Shown in pieces: positions 1-12,330 of a stretch of DNA of 51,735 nt (position 1 is its first letter; every line of letters begins with the position of its first letter). This DNA comes from Saccoglossus kowalevskii. Taxonomy: Eukaryota; Hemichordata; Enteropneusta; Harrimaniidae. The stretch spans positions 1-51,735 of the forward strand of contig NW_003124813.1 in assembly GCF_000003605.2 (NCBI RefSeq), in the 5' to 3' direction. A model generated the notes under the pieces. It was not told the origin of the DNA. It did not search any database and worked only from the letters and a program-made list of their open reading frames with translations. A program made the position numbers and the translations under genes.

Positions 1-10
1 TTAGTCCCTG

Positions 11-500
11 TTCAAATTAGATCAATGCAGTTATTTTCAGAACCCAATTTCAAAATAGCTTCCTTGTCATCAAAAGTCATCTTTTAGGTTATTATTACCC
101 TACCCAAAAAATATGCAAATTAGCTAAATCCAGTTATTTCCTTTGATCTCAGCAACCATTGAGCTGATTTCGTTGGTATTTGGTAGGATTACACCTTGAC
201 ACGAGTAGATGTGCTTCTGACAGTAATGACCAAACTCTCCCAAAAGTATGCAAATTAGATCAAGGCAGTTATTTGCTGCTATCTCTACCACCACTGTGTC
301 GATTTTATTCATATTTGGTATGATAACACCTTGGCACGAGTAGATGTGCTTTTGGCAATAATGACCACATCCTCCCAAAAATATGCAATTATTTGCTCTT
401 ATCCCAGCAACCATTGGGCCAATTTAGTTTATATGTGGTAGGATCACACCTTGAAATGAGTAGATATGCTTTTAGCAATAATGACCACGCTCCTCAAATT
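11..500. repeat. 135-bp tandem repeat, about 3.5 copies, left of the satellite
   Basis: The marker tatgcaa recurs at 112, 247 and 382, exactly 135 bp apart. Each unit contains a cagttattt stretch, a ttggtaggat-like stretch, an acaccttg..gagtagat stretch and a taatgacca stretch. An earlier partial unit is visible from about 11 (caaattagatcaatgcag) to 111. The third full unit lacks about 12 bases after its marker and decays near 500. The copies differ at many sites, so this array is much older or less homogenised than the satellite to its right, to which it shows no similarity. I do not recognise the family. Confidence 0.85.
124..414 (-). other. 96-codon open frame running through the 135-bp repeat; probably not a gene
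   Basis: This is the only sizeable open frame in the window. The repeat period is 135 bp, exactly 45 codons, so a frame free of stops in one copy stays open in the next. The predicted product is therefore two 45-residue repeats, each containing GHYCQKHIYSCQGVI followed by PN.N.I and V.EI..NN, with regularly spaced cysteines. It starts at ATG (414-412) and ends at TAG (126-124). I see no signal peptide, no known domain and no promoter. Its boundaries fall inside repeat units rather than at any gene-like signal. What can be seen is periodic coding potential. The most economical reading is a by-product of repeat length. A fragment of a repeat-rich protein exon cannot be excluded. Confidence 0.25.
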
Positions 501-513
501 ACATGTACTTGCT

Positions 514-566
514 CTGAAAACATAGCTTCTCCAATTGTTTAACAATTGTAGAAGCTATGTTTTCAG
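514..566. repeat. 53-bp near-perfect palindrome abutting the satellite
   Basis: The left arm begins ctgaaaacatagcttct and the right arm ends agaagctatgttttcag, a perfect 17-bp match. Inside lies one mismatched pair, then a further 8-bp match (caattgtt / aacaattg) around a single central base at 540. The arms are 26 bp with one mismatch and a 1-base loop, so either strand could fold into a long AT-rich hairpin. The satellite begins at 567 with no spacer, so the palindrome marks the array edge. It could be a foldback transposon remnant, a hairpin of a Helitron-like element, or the scar of a breakage and repair event. The sequence alone does not decide. Confidence 0.9.
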
Positions 567-600
567 CATTTATTATGGTATCCCTGATATATATGGAAGT

Positions 601-2180
601 ACTGGAATAATTACAATACTATTTAGTGTATAAAGAGTGTGTTAAGTATAATCTTGCATTATAAGTCATTTGAACCAATCTGGTAATGATAGTTATACAA
701 ATAAGATATGTAACGCCGTAGGGGCTTCATTTAACGCCATAGGGGTTTGCCCTCATTTATTATGGTACCCTTGATATATATGGAAGTACTTGAATAATTA
801 CAATATTATTTAGTGTGTAAAGAGTGTGTTAAGTATAATCTTCCAGTATAAGTCACTTGAACCAATCTGGTAATGATAGTTATACAAATAAGATATGTAA
901 CGCCATAGGGGCTACATTTAACGCCATAGGGGTTTGCCCTCATTTATTATGGTATCCATGATATATATGGAAGTACTTGAATAATTACAATATTATTTAG
1001 TGTGTAAAGAGTGTGTTAAGTATAATCTTGCATTGTAAGTCATTTGAACCAATCTGGTAATGATAGTTATACAAATAAGATATGTAACGCCATAGGGGTT
1101 TGCCCTCATTTATTATGGTACCCTTGATATATATGGAAGTACTTGAATAATTACAATATTATTTAGTGTGTAAAGAGTGTATTAAGTATAATCTTCCAGT
1201 ATAAGTCACTTGAACCAATCTGGTAATGATAGTTATACAAATAAGATATGTAACGCCATAGGGGCTACATTTAACGCCATAGGGGTTTGCCCTCATTTAT
1301 TATGGTATCCATGATATATATGGAAGTACTTGAATAATTACAATATTATTTAGTGTGTAAAGAGTGTGTTAAGTATAATCTTGCATTATAAGTCATTTGA
1401 ACCAATCTGGTAATGATAGTTATACAAATGAGATATGTAACGCCGTAGGGGCTACATTTAAAGCCATAGGGGTTTGCCCTCATTTATTATGGTATCCATG
1501 ATATATATGGAAGTACTTGAATAATTACAATATTATTTAGTGTATAAAGAGTGTGTTAAGTATAATCTTGCATTATAAGTCATTTGAACCAATCTGGTAA
1601 TGATAGTTATACAAATAAGATATGTAACGCCATAGGGGTTTGCCCTCATTTATTATGGTATCCATGATATATATGGAAGTACTTGAATAATTACAATATT
1701 ATTTAGTGTATAAAGAGTGTGTTAAGTATAATCTTGCATTATAAGTCATTTGAACCAATCTGGTAATGATAGTTATACAAATAAGATATGTAACGCCGTA
1801 GGGGCTTCATTTAACGCCATAGGGGTTTGCCCTCATTTATTATGGTACCCTTGATATATATGGAAGTACTTGAATAATTACAATATTATTTAGTGTGTAA
1901 AGAGTGTGTTAAGTATAATCTTCCAGTATAAGTCACTTGAACCAATCTGGTAATGATAGTTATACAAATAAGATATGTAACGCCATAGGGGCTACATTTA
2001 ACGCCATAGGGGTTTGCTCTCATTTATTATGGTATCCATGATATATATGGAAGTACTTGAATAATTACAATATTATTTAGTGTATAAAGAGTGTGTTAAG
2101 TATAATCTTGCATTATAAGTCATTTGAACCAATCTGGTAATGATAGTTATACAAATAAGATATGTAACGCCGTAGGGGCT
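601..2180. repeat. 1,080-bp higher-order repeat (two copies) built of 540-bp trimers
   Basis: The stretch 601-1,100 recurs at 1,681-2,180 at an exact offset of 1,080. Whole 60-base rows (661 and 1741, 721 and 1801, 841 and 1921) are identical, including the rare gcttcattt variant. A weaker 540-bp periodicity lies underneath (rows 781, 1321 and 1861 match). 540 equals 187+187+166 (L+L+S), so the 1,080-bp unit is a hexamer made of two diverged trimers. Confidence 0.85.
941..1106. repeat. Representative short (S, 166-bp) monomer
   Basis: From one cattta start (941) to the next (1107) is 166 bp. Compared with L, it lacks exactly 21 bp between the two copies of taacgccatagggg, leaving a single copy that runs straight into tttgccc. 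This is the product expected from deletion between direct repeats, or the ancestral state before duplication. S units occur in both subfamilies A and B. Confidence 0.95.
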
Positions 2181-3120
2181 GCATTTAACGCCATAGGGGT
2201 TTGCCCTCATTTATTATGGTATCCATGATATATATGGAAGTACTTGAATAATTACAATATTATTTAGTGTGTAAAGAGTGTGTTAAGTATAATCTTCCAG
2301 TATAAGTCACTTGAACCAATCTGGTAATGATAGTTATACAAATAAGATATGTAACGCCGTAGGGGCTGCATTTAACGCCATAGGGGTTTGCCCTCATTTA
2401 TTATGGTATCCATGATATATATGGAAGTACTTGAATAATTACAATATTATTTAGTGTGTAAAGAGTGTGTTAAGTATAATCTTGCATTATATGTCATTTG
2501 AACCAATCTGGTAATGATAGTTATACAAATAAGATATGTAACGCCGTAGGGGCTACATTTAAAGCCATAAGGGGTTTGCCCTCATTTATTATGGTATCCA
2601 TGATATATATGGAAGTACTTGAATAATTACAATATTATTTAGTGTGTAAAGAGTGTGTTAAGTATAATCTTGCATTGTAAGTCATTTGAACCAATCTGGT
2701 AATGATAGTTATACAAATAAGATATGTAATGCCATAGGGGTTTGCCCTCATTTATTATGGTATCCATGATATATATGGAAGTACTTGAATAATTACAATA
2801 TTATTTAGTGTGTAAAGAGTGTGTTAAGTATAATCTTGCATTGTAAGTCACTTGAACCAATCTGGTAATGATAGTTATACAAATAAGATATGTAACGCCA
2901 TAGGGGCTACATTTAACGCCATAGGGGTTTGCCCTCATTTATTATGGTATCCATGATATATATGGAAGTACTTGAATAATTACAATATTATTTAGTGTAT
3001 AAAGAGTGTGTTAAGTATAATCTTGCATTATAAGTCATTTGAACCAATCTGGTAATGATAGTTATACAAATAAGATATGTAACGCCATAGGGGCTACATT
3101 TAACGCCATAGGGGTTTGCC

Positions 3121-4190
3121 CTCATTTATTATGGTACCCTTGATATATATGGAAGTACTTGAATAATTACAATATTATTTAGTGTATAAAGAGTGTGTTA
3201 AGTATAATCTTGCATTATAAGTCATTTGAACCAATCTGGTAATGATAGTTATACAAATAAGATATGTAACGCCGTAGGGGCTACATTTAAAGCCATAGGG
3301 GTTTGCCCTCATTTATTATGGTATCCATGATATATATGGAAGTACTTGAATAATTACAATATTATTTAGTGTATAAAGAGTGTGTTAAGTATAATCTTGC
3401 ATTATAAGTCATTTGAACCAATCTGGTAATGATAGTTATACAAATAAGATATGTAACGCCATAGGGGCTGCATTTAACGCCATAGGGGTTTGCCCTCATT
3501 TATTATGGTACCCTTGATATATATGGAAGTACTTGAATAATTACAATATTATTTAGTGTGTAAAGAGTGTGTTAAGTATAATCTTGCATTGTAAGTCATT
3601 TGAACCAATCTGGTAATGATAGTTATACAAATAAGATATGTAACGCCATAGGGGTTTGCCCTCATTTATTATGGTATCCATGATATATATGGAAGTACTT
3701 GAATAATTACAATATTATTTAGTGTATAAAGAGTGTGTTAAGTATAATCTTGCATTATAAGTCATTTGAACCAATCTGGTAATGATAGTTATACAAATAA
3801 GATATGTAACGCCGTAGGGGCTACATTTAAAGCCATAGGGGTTTGCCCTCATTTATTATGGTATCCATGATATATATGGAAGTACTTGAATAATTACAAT
3901 ATTATTTAGTGTATAAAGAGTGTGTTAAGTATAATCTTGCATTATAAGTCATTTGAACCAATCTGGTAATGATAGTTATACAAATAAGATATGTAACGCC
4001 ATAGGGGCTGCATTTAACGCCATAGGGGTTTGCCCTCATTTATTATGGTACCCTTGATATATATGGAAGTACTTGAATAATTACAATATTATTTAGTGTG
4101 TAAAGAGTGTGTTAAGTATAATCTTGCATTATAAGTCATTTGAACCAATCTGGTAATGATAGTTATACAAATAAGATATGTAACTCCATA
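3121..4190. repeat. 540-bp trimer higher-order repeat, near-identical tandem pair
   Basis: The interval 3,121-3,653 matches 3,661-4,193 at an offset of 540, with about four differences clustered at tacccttgat versus tatccatgat and cattgtaag versus cattataag. Each unit is L+L+S and includes the linked ccgtagg / aaagcc monomer. A related copy starts at 4,762. Its spacing is 3x540+21, meaning an S unit has been replaced by an L unit on the way. This shows a very recent local duplication. Confidence 0.88.
3310..3496. repeat. Representative long (L, 187-bp) monomer
   Basis: The unit runs from cattta at 3,310 to just before the next cattta at 3,497. Its 3' third holds two copies of the taacgccatagggg motif, separated by the short gctgcattt / gctacattt linker. 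Internal dyads visible are aataat..attatt, ccat..atgg around an atatat core, and acc.....ggt. About 30% of the bases are G or C. Confidence 0.95.
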
Positions 4191-5320
4191 GGGGCTACAT
4201 TTAACGCCATAGGGGTTTGCCCTCATTTATTATGGTATCCATGATATATATGGAAGTACTTGAATAATTACAATATTATTTAGTGTATAAAGAGTGTGTT
4301 AAGTATAATCTTGCATTATAAGTCATTTGAACCAATCTGGTAATGATAGTTATACAAATAAGATATGTAACGCCATAGGGGCTACATTTAACGCCATAGG
4401 GGTTTGCCCTCATTTATTATGGTATCCATGATATATATGGAAGTACTTGAATAATTACAATATTATTTAGTGTGTAAAGAGTGTGTTAAGTATAATCTTG
4501 CATTGTAAGTCATTTGAACCAATCTGGTAATGATAGTTATACAAATAAGATATGTAACGCCATAGGGGTTTGCCCTCATTTATTATGGTATCCATGATAT
4601 ATATGGAAGTACTTGAATAATTACAATATTATTTAGTGTATAAAGAGTGTGTTAAGTATAATCTTGCATTATAAGTCATTTGAACCAATCTGGTAATGAT
4701 AGTTATACAAATAAGATATGTAACGCCATTGGGGCTCCATTTAACGCCATAGGGGTTTGCCCTCATTTATTATGGTACCCTTGATATATATGGAAGTACT
4801 TGAATAATTACAATATTATTTAGTGTATAAAGAGTGTGTTAAGTATAATCTTGCATTATAAGTCATTTGAACCAATCTGGTAATGATAGTTATACAAATA
4901 AGATATGTAACGCCGTAGGGGCTACATTTAAAGCCATAGGGGTTTGCCCTCATTTATTATGGTATCCATGATATATATGGAAGTACTTGAATAATTACAA
5001 TATTATTTAGTGTATAAAGAGTGTGTTAAGTATAATCTTGCATTATAAGTCATTTGAACCAATCTGGTAATGATAGTTATACAAATAAGATATGTAACGC
5101 CATAGGGGCTGCATTTAACGCCATAGGGGTTTGCCCTCATTTATTATGGTACCCTTGATATATATGGAAGTACTTGAATAACTACAATATTATTTAGTGT
5201 GTAAAGAGTGTGTTAAGTATAATCTTGCATTGTAAGTCATTTGAACCAATCTGGTAATGATAGTTATACAAATAAGATATGTAACGCCATAGGGGTTTGC
5301 CTCATTTATATGGTACCCTT

Positions 5321-5760
5321 GATACATATGGAAGTACTGGAATAATTACAATATTATTTAGTGTATAAAGAGTGTGTTAAGTATAATCTTCCAGTATAAG
5401 TCATTTGAACCAATCTGGTAATGATAGTTATACAAATAAGATATGTAACGCCATAGGGGCTACATTTAACGCCATAGGGGTTTGCCCTCGTTTATTATGG
5501 TATCCATGATATATATGGAAGTACTTGAATAATTACAATATTATTTAGTGTATAAAGAGTGTGTTAAGTATAATCTTGCATTGTAAGTCACTTGAACCAA
5601 TCTGGTAATGATAGTTATACAAATAAGATATGTGACGCCATAGGGGCTACATTTAACGCCATAGGGGTTTGCCCTCATTTATTATGGTATCCATGATATA
5701 TATGGAAGTACTTGAATAATTACAATATTATTTAGTGTATAAAGAGTGTGTTAAGTATAA
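5321..5760. repeat. Duplicated block, repeated at 7,130, 8,238 and (in part) 26,712
   Basis: The ordered markers gatacatatgg, tactggaat, tccagtataag, gccctcgtttatt and tgtgacgcc recur at an offset of 1,809 (7,130-7,570). The first of them recur again at 8,238. From the gccctcgtttatt monomer onward (about 5,490-6,010), the order also matches 26,712-27,230 at a constant offset of 21,222, including ggtagtgatagttatac. Isolated markers such as tgtgacgcc are found only in these blocks, so long stretches were copied together. Confidence 0.8.
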
Positions 5761-6059
5761 TCTTGCATTATAAGTCATTTGAACCAATCTGGTAGTGATA
5801 GTTATACAAATAAGATATGTAACGCCGTAGGGGCTACATTTAACGCCATAGGGGTTTGCCCTCATTTATTATGGTATCCATGATATATATGGAAGTACTT
5901 GAATAATTACAATATTATTTAGTGTATAAAGAGTGTGTTAAGTATAATCTTCCAGTATAAGTCATTTGAACCAATCTGGTAATGATAGTTATACAAATAA
6001 GATATGTAACGCCATAGGGGCTGCATTTAACGCCATAGGGGTTTGCCCTCATTTATTAT

Positions 6060-7300
6060 GGTACCCTTGATACATATGGAAGTACTGGAATAATTACAAT
6101 ATTATTTAGTGTATAAAGAGTGTGTTAAGTATAATCTTGCATTATAAGTCATTTGAACCAATCTGGTAATGATAGTTATACAAATAAGATATGTAACTCC
6201 GTAGGGGCTACATTTAAAGCCATAGGGGTTTGCCCTCATTTATTATGGTATCCCATGATATTATATGGAAGTACTTGAATAATTACAATATTATTTAGTG
6301 TGTAAAGAGTGTGTTAAGTATAATCTTGCATTATAAGTCATTTGAACCAATCTGGTAATGATAGTTATACAAATAAGATATGTAACGCCATAGGGGTTTG
6401 CCCTCATTTATTATGGTACCCTTGATACATATGGAAGTACTGGAATAATTACAATATTATTTAGTGTATAAAGAGTGTGTTAAGTATAATCTTCCAGTAT
6501 AAGTCATTTGAACCAATCTGGTAATGATAGCTATACAAATAAGATATGTAACGCCATAGGGGCTACATTTAACGCCATAGGGGCTTGCCCTCATTTATTA
6601 TGGTACCCTTGATATATATGGAAGTACTTGAATAATTACAATATTATTTAGTGTATAAAGAGTGTGTTAAGTATAATCTTGCATTATAAGTCATTTGAAC
6701 CAATCTGGTAATGATAGTTATACAAATAAGATATGTAACGCCATAGGGGTTTGCCCTCATTTATTATGGTACCCTTGATACATATGGAAGTACTGGAATA
6801 ATTACAATATTATTTAGTGTATAAAGAGTGTGTTAAGTATAATCTTCCAGTATAAGTCATTTGAACCAATCTGGTAATGATAGTTATACAAATAAGATAT
6901 GTAACGCCATAGGGGCTACATTTAACGCCATAGGGGCTTGCCCTCATTTATTATGGTACCCTTGATATATATGGAAGTACTTGAATAATTACAATATTAT
7001 TTAGTGTGTAAAGAGTGTGTTAAGTATAATCTTGCATTATAAGTCATTTGAACCAATCTGGTAATGATAGTTATACAAATAAGATATGTAACGCCATAGG
7101 GGTTTGCCCTCATTTATTATGGTACCCTTGATACATATGGAAGTACTGGAATAATTACAATATTATTTAGTGTATAAAGAGTGTGTTAAGTATAATCTTC
7201 CAGTATAAGTCATTTGAACCAATCTGGTAATGATAGTTATACAAATAAGATATGTAACGCCATAGGGGCTACATTTAACGCCATAGGGGTTTGCCCTCGT
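6060..7300. repeat. 353-bp dimer higher-order repeat (L+S)
   Basis: The marker gatacatatggaagtactgg lies at 6,069, 6,424, 6,777 and 7,130. The spacings are 355, 353 and 353 bp, that is 187+166. The extra 2 bp come from small insertions near 6,252 (tcccatgatattatatgg). Each S unit ends in tttgccctcattt and is followed by an L unit with tccagtataag. A further dimer with a 354-bp spacing is seen at 9,341-9,695. Confidence 0.85.
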
Positions 7301-10300
7301 TTATTATGGTATCCATGATATATATGGAAGTACTTGAATAATTACAATATTATTTAGTGTATAAAGAGTGTGTTAAGTATAATCTTGCATTGTAAGTCAC
7401 TTGAACCAATCTGGTAATGATAGTTATACAAATAAGATATGTGACGCCATAGGGGCTACATTTAACGCCATAGGGGTTTGCCCTCATTTATTATGGTATC
7501 CATGATATATATGGAAGTACTTGAATAATTACAATATTATTTAGTGTATAAAGAGTGTGTTAAGTATAATCTTGCATTATAAGTCATTTGAAACCAATCT
7601 GGTAATGATAGTTATACAAATAAGATATGTAACGCCATAGGGGCTACATTTAATGCCATAGGGGCTTGCCCTCATTTATTATGGTACCCTTGATATATAT
7701 GGAAGTACTTGAATAATTACAATATTATTTAGTGTGTAAAGAGTGTGTTAAGTATAATCTTGCATTATAAGTCATTTGAACCAATCTGGTAATGATAGTT
7801 ATTCCGGTACAAATAAGATATGTAACGCCGTAGGGGCTACATTTAAAGCCATAGGGGTTTGCCCTCATTTATTATGGTATCCATGATATATATGGAAGTA
7901 CTTGAATAATTACAATATTATTTAGTGTATAAAGAGTGTGTTAAGTATAATCTTGCATTGTAAGTCACTTGAACCAATCTGGTAATGATAGTTATACAAA
8001 TAAGATATGTAACGCCGTAGGGGCTGCATTTAACGCCATAGGGGTTTGCCCTCATTTATTATGGTATCCATGATATTTATGGAAGTACTTGAATAATTAC
8101 AATATTATTTAGTGTGTAAAGAGTGTGTTAAGTATAATCTTGCATTATAAGTCATTTGAACCAATCTGGTAATGATAGTTATACAAATAAGATATGTAAC
8201 GCCATAGGGGTTTGCCCTCATTTATTATGGTACCCTTGATACATATGGAAGTACTGGAATAATTACAATATTATTTAGTGTATAAAGAGTGTGTTAAGTA
8301 TAATCTTCCAGTATAAGTCATTTGAACCAAATCTGGTAATGATAGTTATACAAATAAGATATGTAACGCCATAGGGGCTACATTTAACGCCATAGGGGTT
8401 TGCCCTCGTTTATTATGGTATCCATGATATATATGGAAGTACTTGAATAATTACAATATTATTTAGTGTATAAAGAGTGTGTTAAGTATAATCTTGCATT
8501 GTAAGTCACTTGAAACCAATCTGGTAATGATAGTTATACAAATAAGATATGTAACGCCGTAGGGGCTGCATTTAACGCCATAGGGGTTTGCCCTCATTTA
8601 TTATGGTATCCATGATATTTATGGAAGTACTTGAATAATTACAATATTATTTAGTGTGTAAAGAGTGTGTTAAGTATAATCTTGCATTACAAGTCATTTG
8701 AACCAATCTGGTAATGATAGTTATACAAATAAGATATGTAACGCCATAGGGGCTACATTTAACGCCATAGGGGTTTGCCCTCATTTATTATGGTATCCAT
8801 GATATATATGGAAGTACTTGAATAATTACAATATTATTTAGTGTATAAAGAGTGTGTTAAGTATAATCTTGCATTATAAGTCATTTGAACCAATCTGGTA
8901 ATGATAGTTATACAAATAAGATATGTAACGCCGTAGGGGCTACATTTAAAGCCATAGGGGTTTGCCCTCATTTATTATGGTATCCATGATATATATGGAA
9001 GTACTTGAATAATTACAATATTATTTAGTGTATAAAGAGTGTGTTAAGTATAATCTTCCAGTATAAGTCATTTGAACCAATCTGGTAATGATAGCTATAC
9101 AAATAAGATATGTAACGCCATAGGGGCTACATTTAACGCCATAGGGGCTTGCCCTCATTTATTATGGTACCCTTGATATATATGGAAGTACTTGAATAAT
9201 TACAATATTATTTAGTGTGTAAAGAGTGTGTTAAGTATAATCTTGCATTATAAGTCATTTGAACCAATCTGGTAATGATAGTTATACAAATAAGATATGT
9301 AACGCCATAGGGGTTTGCCCTCATTTATTATGGTACCCTTGATACATATGGAAGTACTGGAATAATTACAATATTATTTAGTGTATAAAGAGTGTGTTAA
9401 GTATAATCTTCCAGTATAAGTCATTTGAACCAATCTGGTAATGATAGCTATACAAATAAGATATGTAACGCCATAGGGGCTACATTTAACGCCATAGGGG
9501 CTTGCCCTCATTTATTATGGTACCCTTGATATATATGGAAGTACTTGAATAATTACAATATTATTTAGTGTATAAAGAGTGTGTTAAGTATAATCTTGCA
9601 TTATAAGTCATTTGAACCAATCTGGTAATGATAGTTTATACAAATAAGATATGTAACACCGTAGGGGTTTGCCCTCATTTATTATGGTACCCTTGATACA
9701 TATGGAAGTACTGGAATAATTACAATATTATTTAGTGTATAAAGAGTGTGTTAAGTATAATCTTCCAGTATAAGTCATTTGAACCAATCTGGTAATGATA
9801 GTTATACAAATAAGATATGTAACGCCATAGGGGCTACATTTAACGCCATTGGAGTTTGCCCTCATTTATTATGGTACCCTTGATACATATGGAAGTACTG
9901 GAATAATTACAATATTATTTAGTGTATAAAGAGTGTGTTAAGTATAATCTTGCATTATAAGTCATTTGAACCAATCTGATAATGATAGTTATACAAATAA
10001 GATATGTAACGCCATAGGGGCTACATTTAACGCCATAGGGGTTTGCCCTCATTTATTATGGTATCCATGATATATATGGAAGTACTTGAATAATTACAAT
10101 ATTATTTAGTGTATAAAGAGTGTGTTAAGTATAATCTTGCATTGTAGGTCACTTGAACCAATCTGGTAATGATAGTTATACAAATAAGTTATGTAACGCC
10201 GTAGGGGCTGCATTTAACGCCATAGGGGTTTGCCCTCATTTATTATGGTATCCATGATATATATGGAAGTACTTGAATAATTACAATATTATTTAGTGTG

Positions 10301-10366
10301 TAAAGAGTGTGTTAAGTATAATCTTCCAGTATAAGTCATTTGAACCAATCTGGTAATGATAGTTAT

Positions 10367-10933
10367 TCCGGTACAAATAAGATATGTAACGCCGTAGGGG
10401 CTACATTTAAAGCCATAGGGGTTTGCCCTCATTTATTATGGTATCCATGATATATATGGAAGTACTTGAATAATTACAATATTATTTAGTGTATAAAGAG
10501 TGTGTTAAGTATAATCTTGCATTATAAGTCATTTGAACCAATCTGATAATGATAGTTATACAAATAAGATATGTAACGCCATAGGGGCTACATTTAACGC
10601 CATAGGGGTTTGCCCTCATTTATTATGGTATCCATGATATATATGGAAGTACTTGAATAATTACAATATTATTTAGTGTATAAAGAGTGTGTTAAGTACA
10701 ATCTTGCATTATAAGTCATTTGAACCAATCTGGTAGTGATAGTCATACAAATAAGATATGTAACGCCGTAGGGGCTGCATTTAACGCCATAGGGGTTTGC
10801 CCTCATTTATTATGGTATCCATGATATATATGGAAGTACTTGAATAATTACAATATTATTTAGTGTATAAAAAATGTGTTAAGTATAATCTTCCAGTATA
10901 AGTCATTTGAACCAATCTGGTAATGATAGTTAT
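10367..10933. repeat. 567-bp trimer, extra copy inside a larger duplicated block
   Basis: Between the tccggt marks at 10,367 and 10,934 lies one 187+187+193 trimer. The flanking sequence matches the region near 24,770 at an offset of 14,403 on the left (rare gtaggtcacttg and aagttatgtaac variants) and 13,836 on the right. The difference is 567 bp. One copy of the trimer was therefore gained here, or lost near 24,770, without disturbing the flanks. Confidence 0.85.
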
Positions 10934-12330
10934 TCCGGTACAAATAAGATATGTAACGCCGTAGGGGCTACATTTAAAGCCATAGGGGTTTGCCCTCATT
11001 TATTATGGTATCCATGATATATATGGAAGTACTTGAATAATTACAATATTATTTAGTGTATAAAGAGTGTGTTAAGTATAATCTTGCATTATAAGTCATT
11101 TGAACCAATCTGATAATGATAGTTATACAAATAAGATATGTAACGCCATAGGGGCTACATTTAACGCCATAGGGGTTTGCCCTCATTTATTATGGTATCC
11201 ATGATATATATGGAAGTACTTGAATAATTACAATATTATTTAGTGTATAAAGAGTGTGTTAAGTATAATCTTGCATTATAAGTCATTTGAACCAATCTGG
11301 TAATGATAGTTATACAAATAAGATATGTAACGCCATAGGGGCTACATTTAACGCCATTGGGGTTTGCCCTCATTTATTATGGTACCCTTGATACATATGG
11401 AAGTACTGGAATAATTACAATATTATTTAGTGTATAAAGAGTGTGTTAAGTATCATCTTGCATTATAAGTCATTTGAACCAATCTGATAATGATAGTTAT
11501 ACAAATAAGATATGTAACGCCATAGGGGTTACATTTAACGCCATAGGGGTTTGCCCTCATTTATTATGGTATCCATGATATATATGGAAGTACTTGAATA
11601 ATTACAATATTATTTAGTGTGTAAAGAGTGTGTTAAGTATAATCTTGCATTATAAGTCATTTGAACCAATCTGGTAATGATAGTTATACAAATAAGATAT
11701 GTAACGCCATAGGGGCTACATTTAACGCCATTGGGGTTTGCCCTCATTTATTATGGTACCCTTGATACATATGGAAGTACTGGAATAATTACAATATTAT
11801 TTAGTGTATAAAGAGTGTGTTAAGTATAATCTTGCATTATAAGTCATTTAAACCAATCTGGTAATGATAGTTATACAAATAAGATATGTAACGCCGTAGG
11901 GGCTACGTTTAAATCTATAGGGGTTTGCCCTCATTTATTATGGTATCCATGATATATATGAAAGTACTTGAATAATTACAATATCATTTAGTGTATAAAG
12001 AGTGTGTTTAGTATAATCTTCCAGTATAAGTCATTTGAACCAATCTGGTAATGATAGTTATACAAATAAGATATGTAACGCCGTAGGGGCTGCATTTAAC
12101 GCCATAGGGGTTTGCCCTCATTTATTATGGTATCCATGATATATATGGAAGTACTTGAATAATTACAATATTATTTATTGTATAAAGAGTGTGTTAAGTA
12201 TAATCTTGCATTGTAAGTCACTTGAACCAATCTGGTAATGATAGTTATACAAATAAGATATGTAACGCCATAGGGGCTACATTTAACGCCATAGGGGTTT
12301 GCCCTCATTTATTATGGTATCCATGATATA
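10934..12330. repeat. 1.4-kb duplicated block, copy 1
   Basis: The block matches 24,770-26,170 at a constant offset of 13,836 and shares rare states in the same order: gttaagtatcatc, ggggttacattt, aagtcatttaaacc, aaatctatag (11,911), atatgaaagtac, atatcattt and gtgtgtttagt. A partial version is present near 18,900-19,700 (aaatctatag at 19,400). Confidence 0.85.

Noticed and set aside
112-256. Octamer-type (atgcaaat) transcription factor sites at 113 and 248
   Set aside because: They recur only because the 135-bp repeat does, the third copy has lost the site, and chance matches are common in AT-rich DNA.
124-414. A small cysteine-containing protein gene on the minus strand
   Set aside because: The frame follows a 135-bp (45-codon) tandem repeat and starts and stops inside repeat units; no promoter, domain or signal peptide is visible. 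Kept only as a low-confidence repeat-derived frame.
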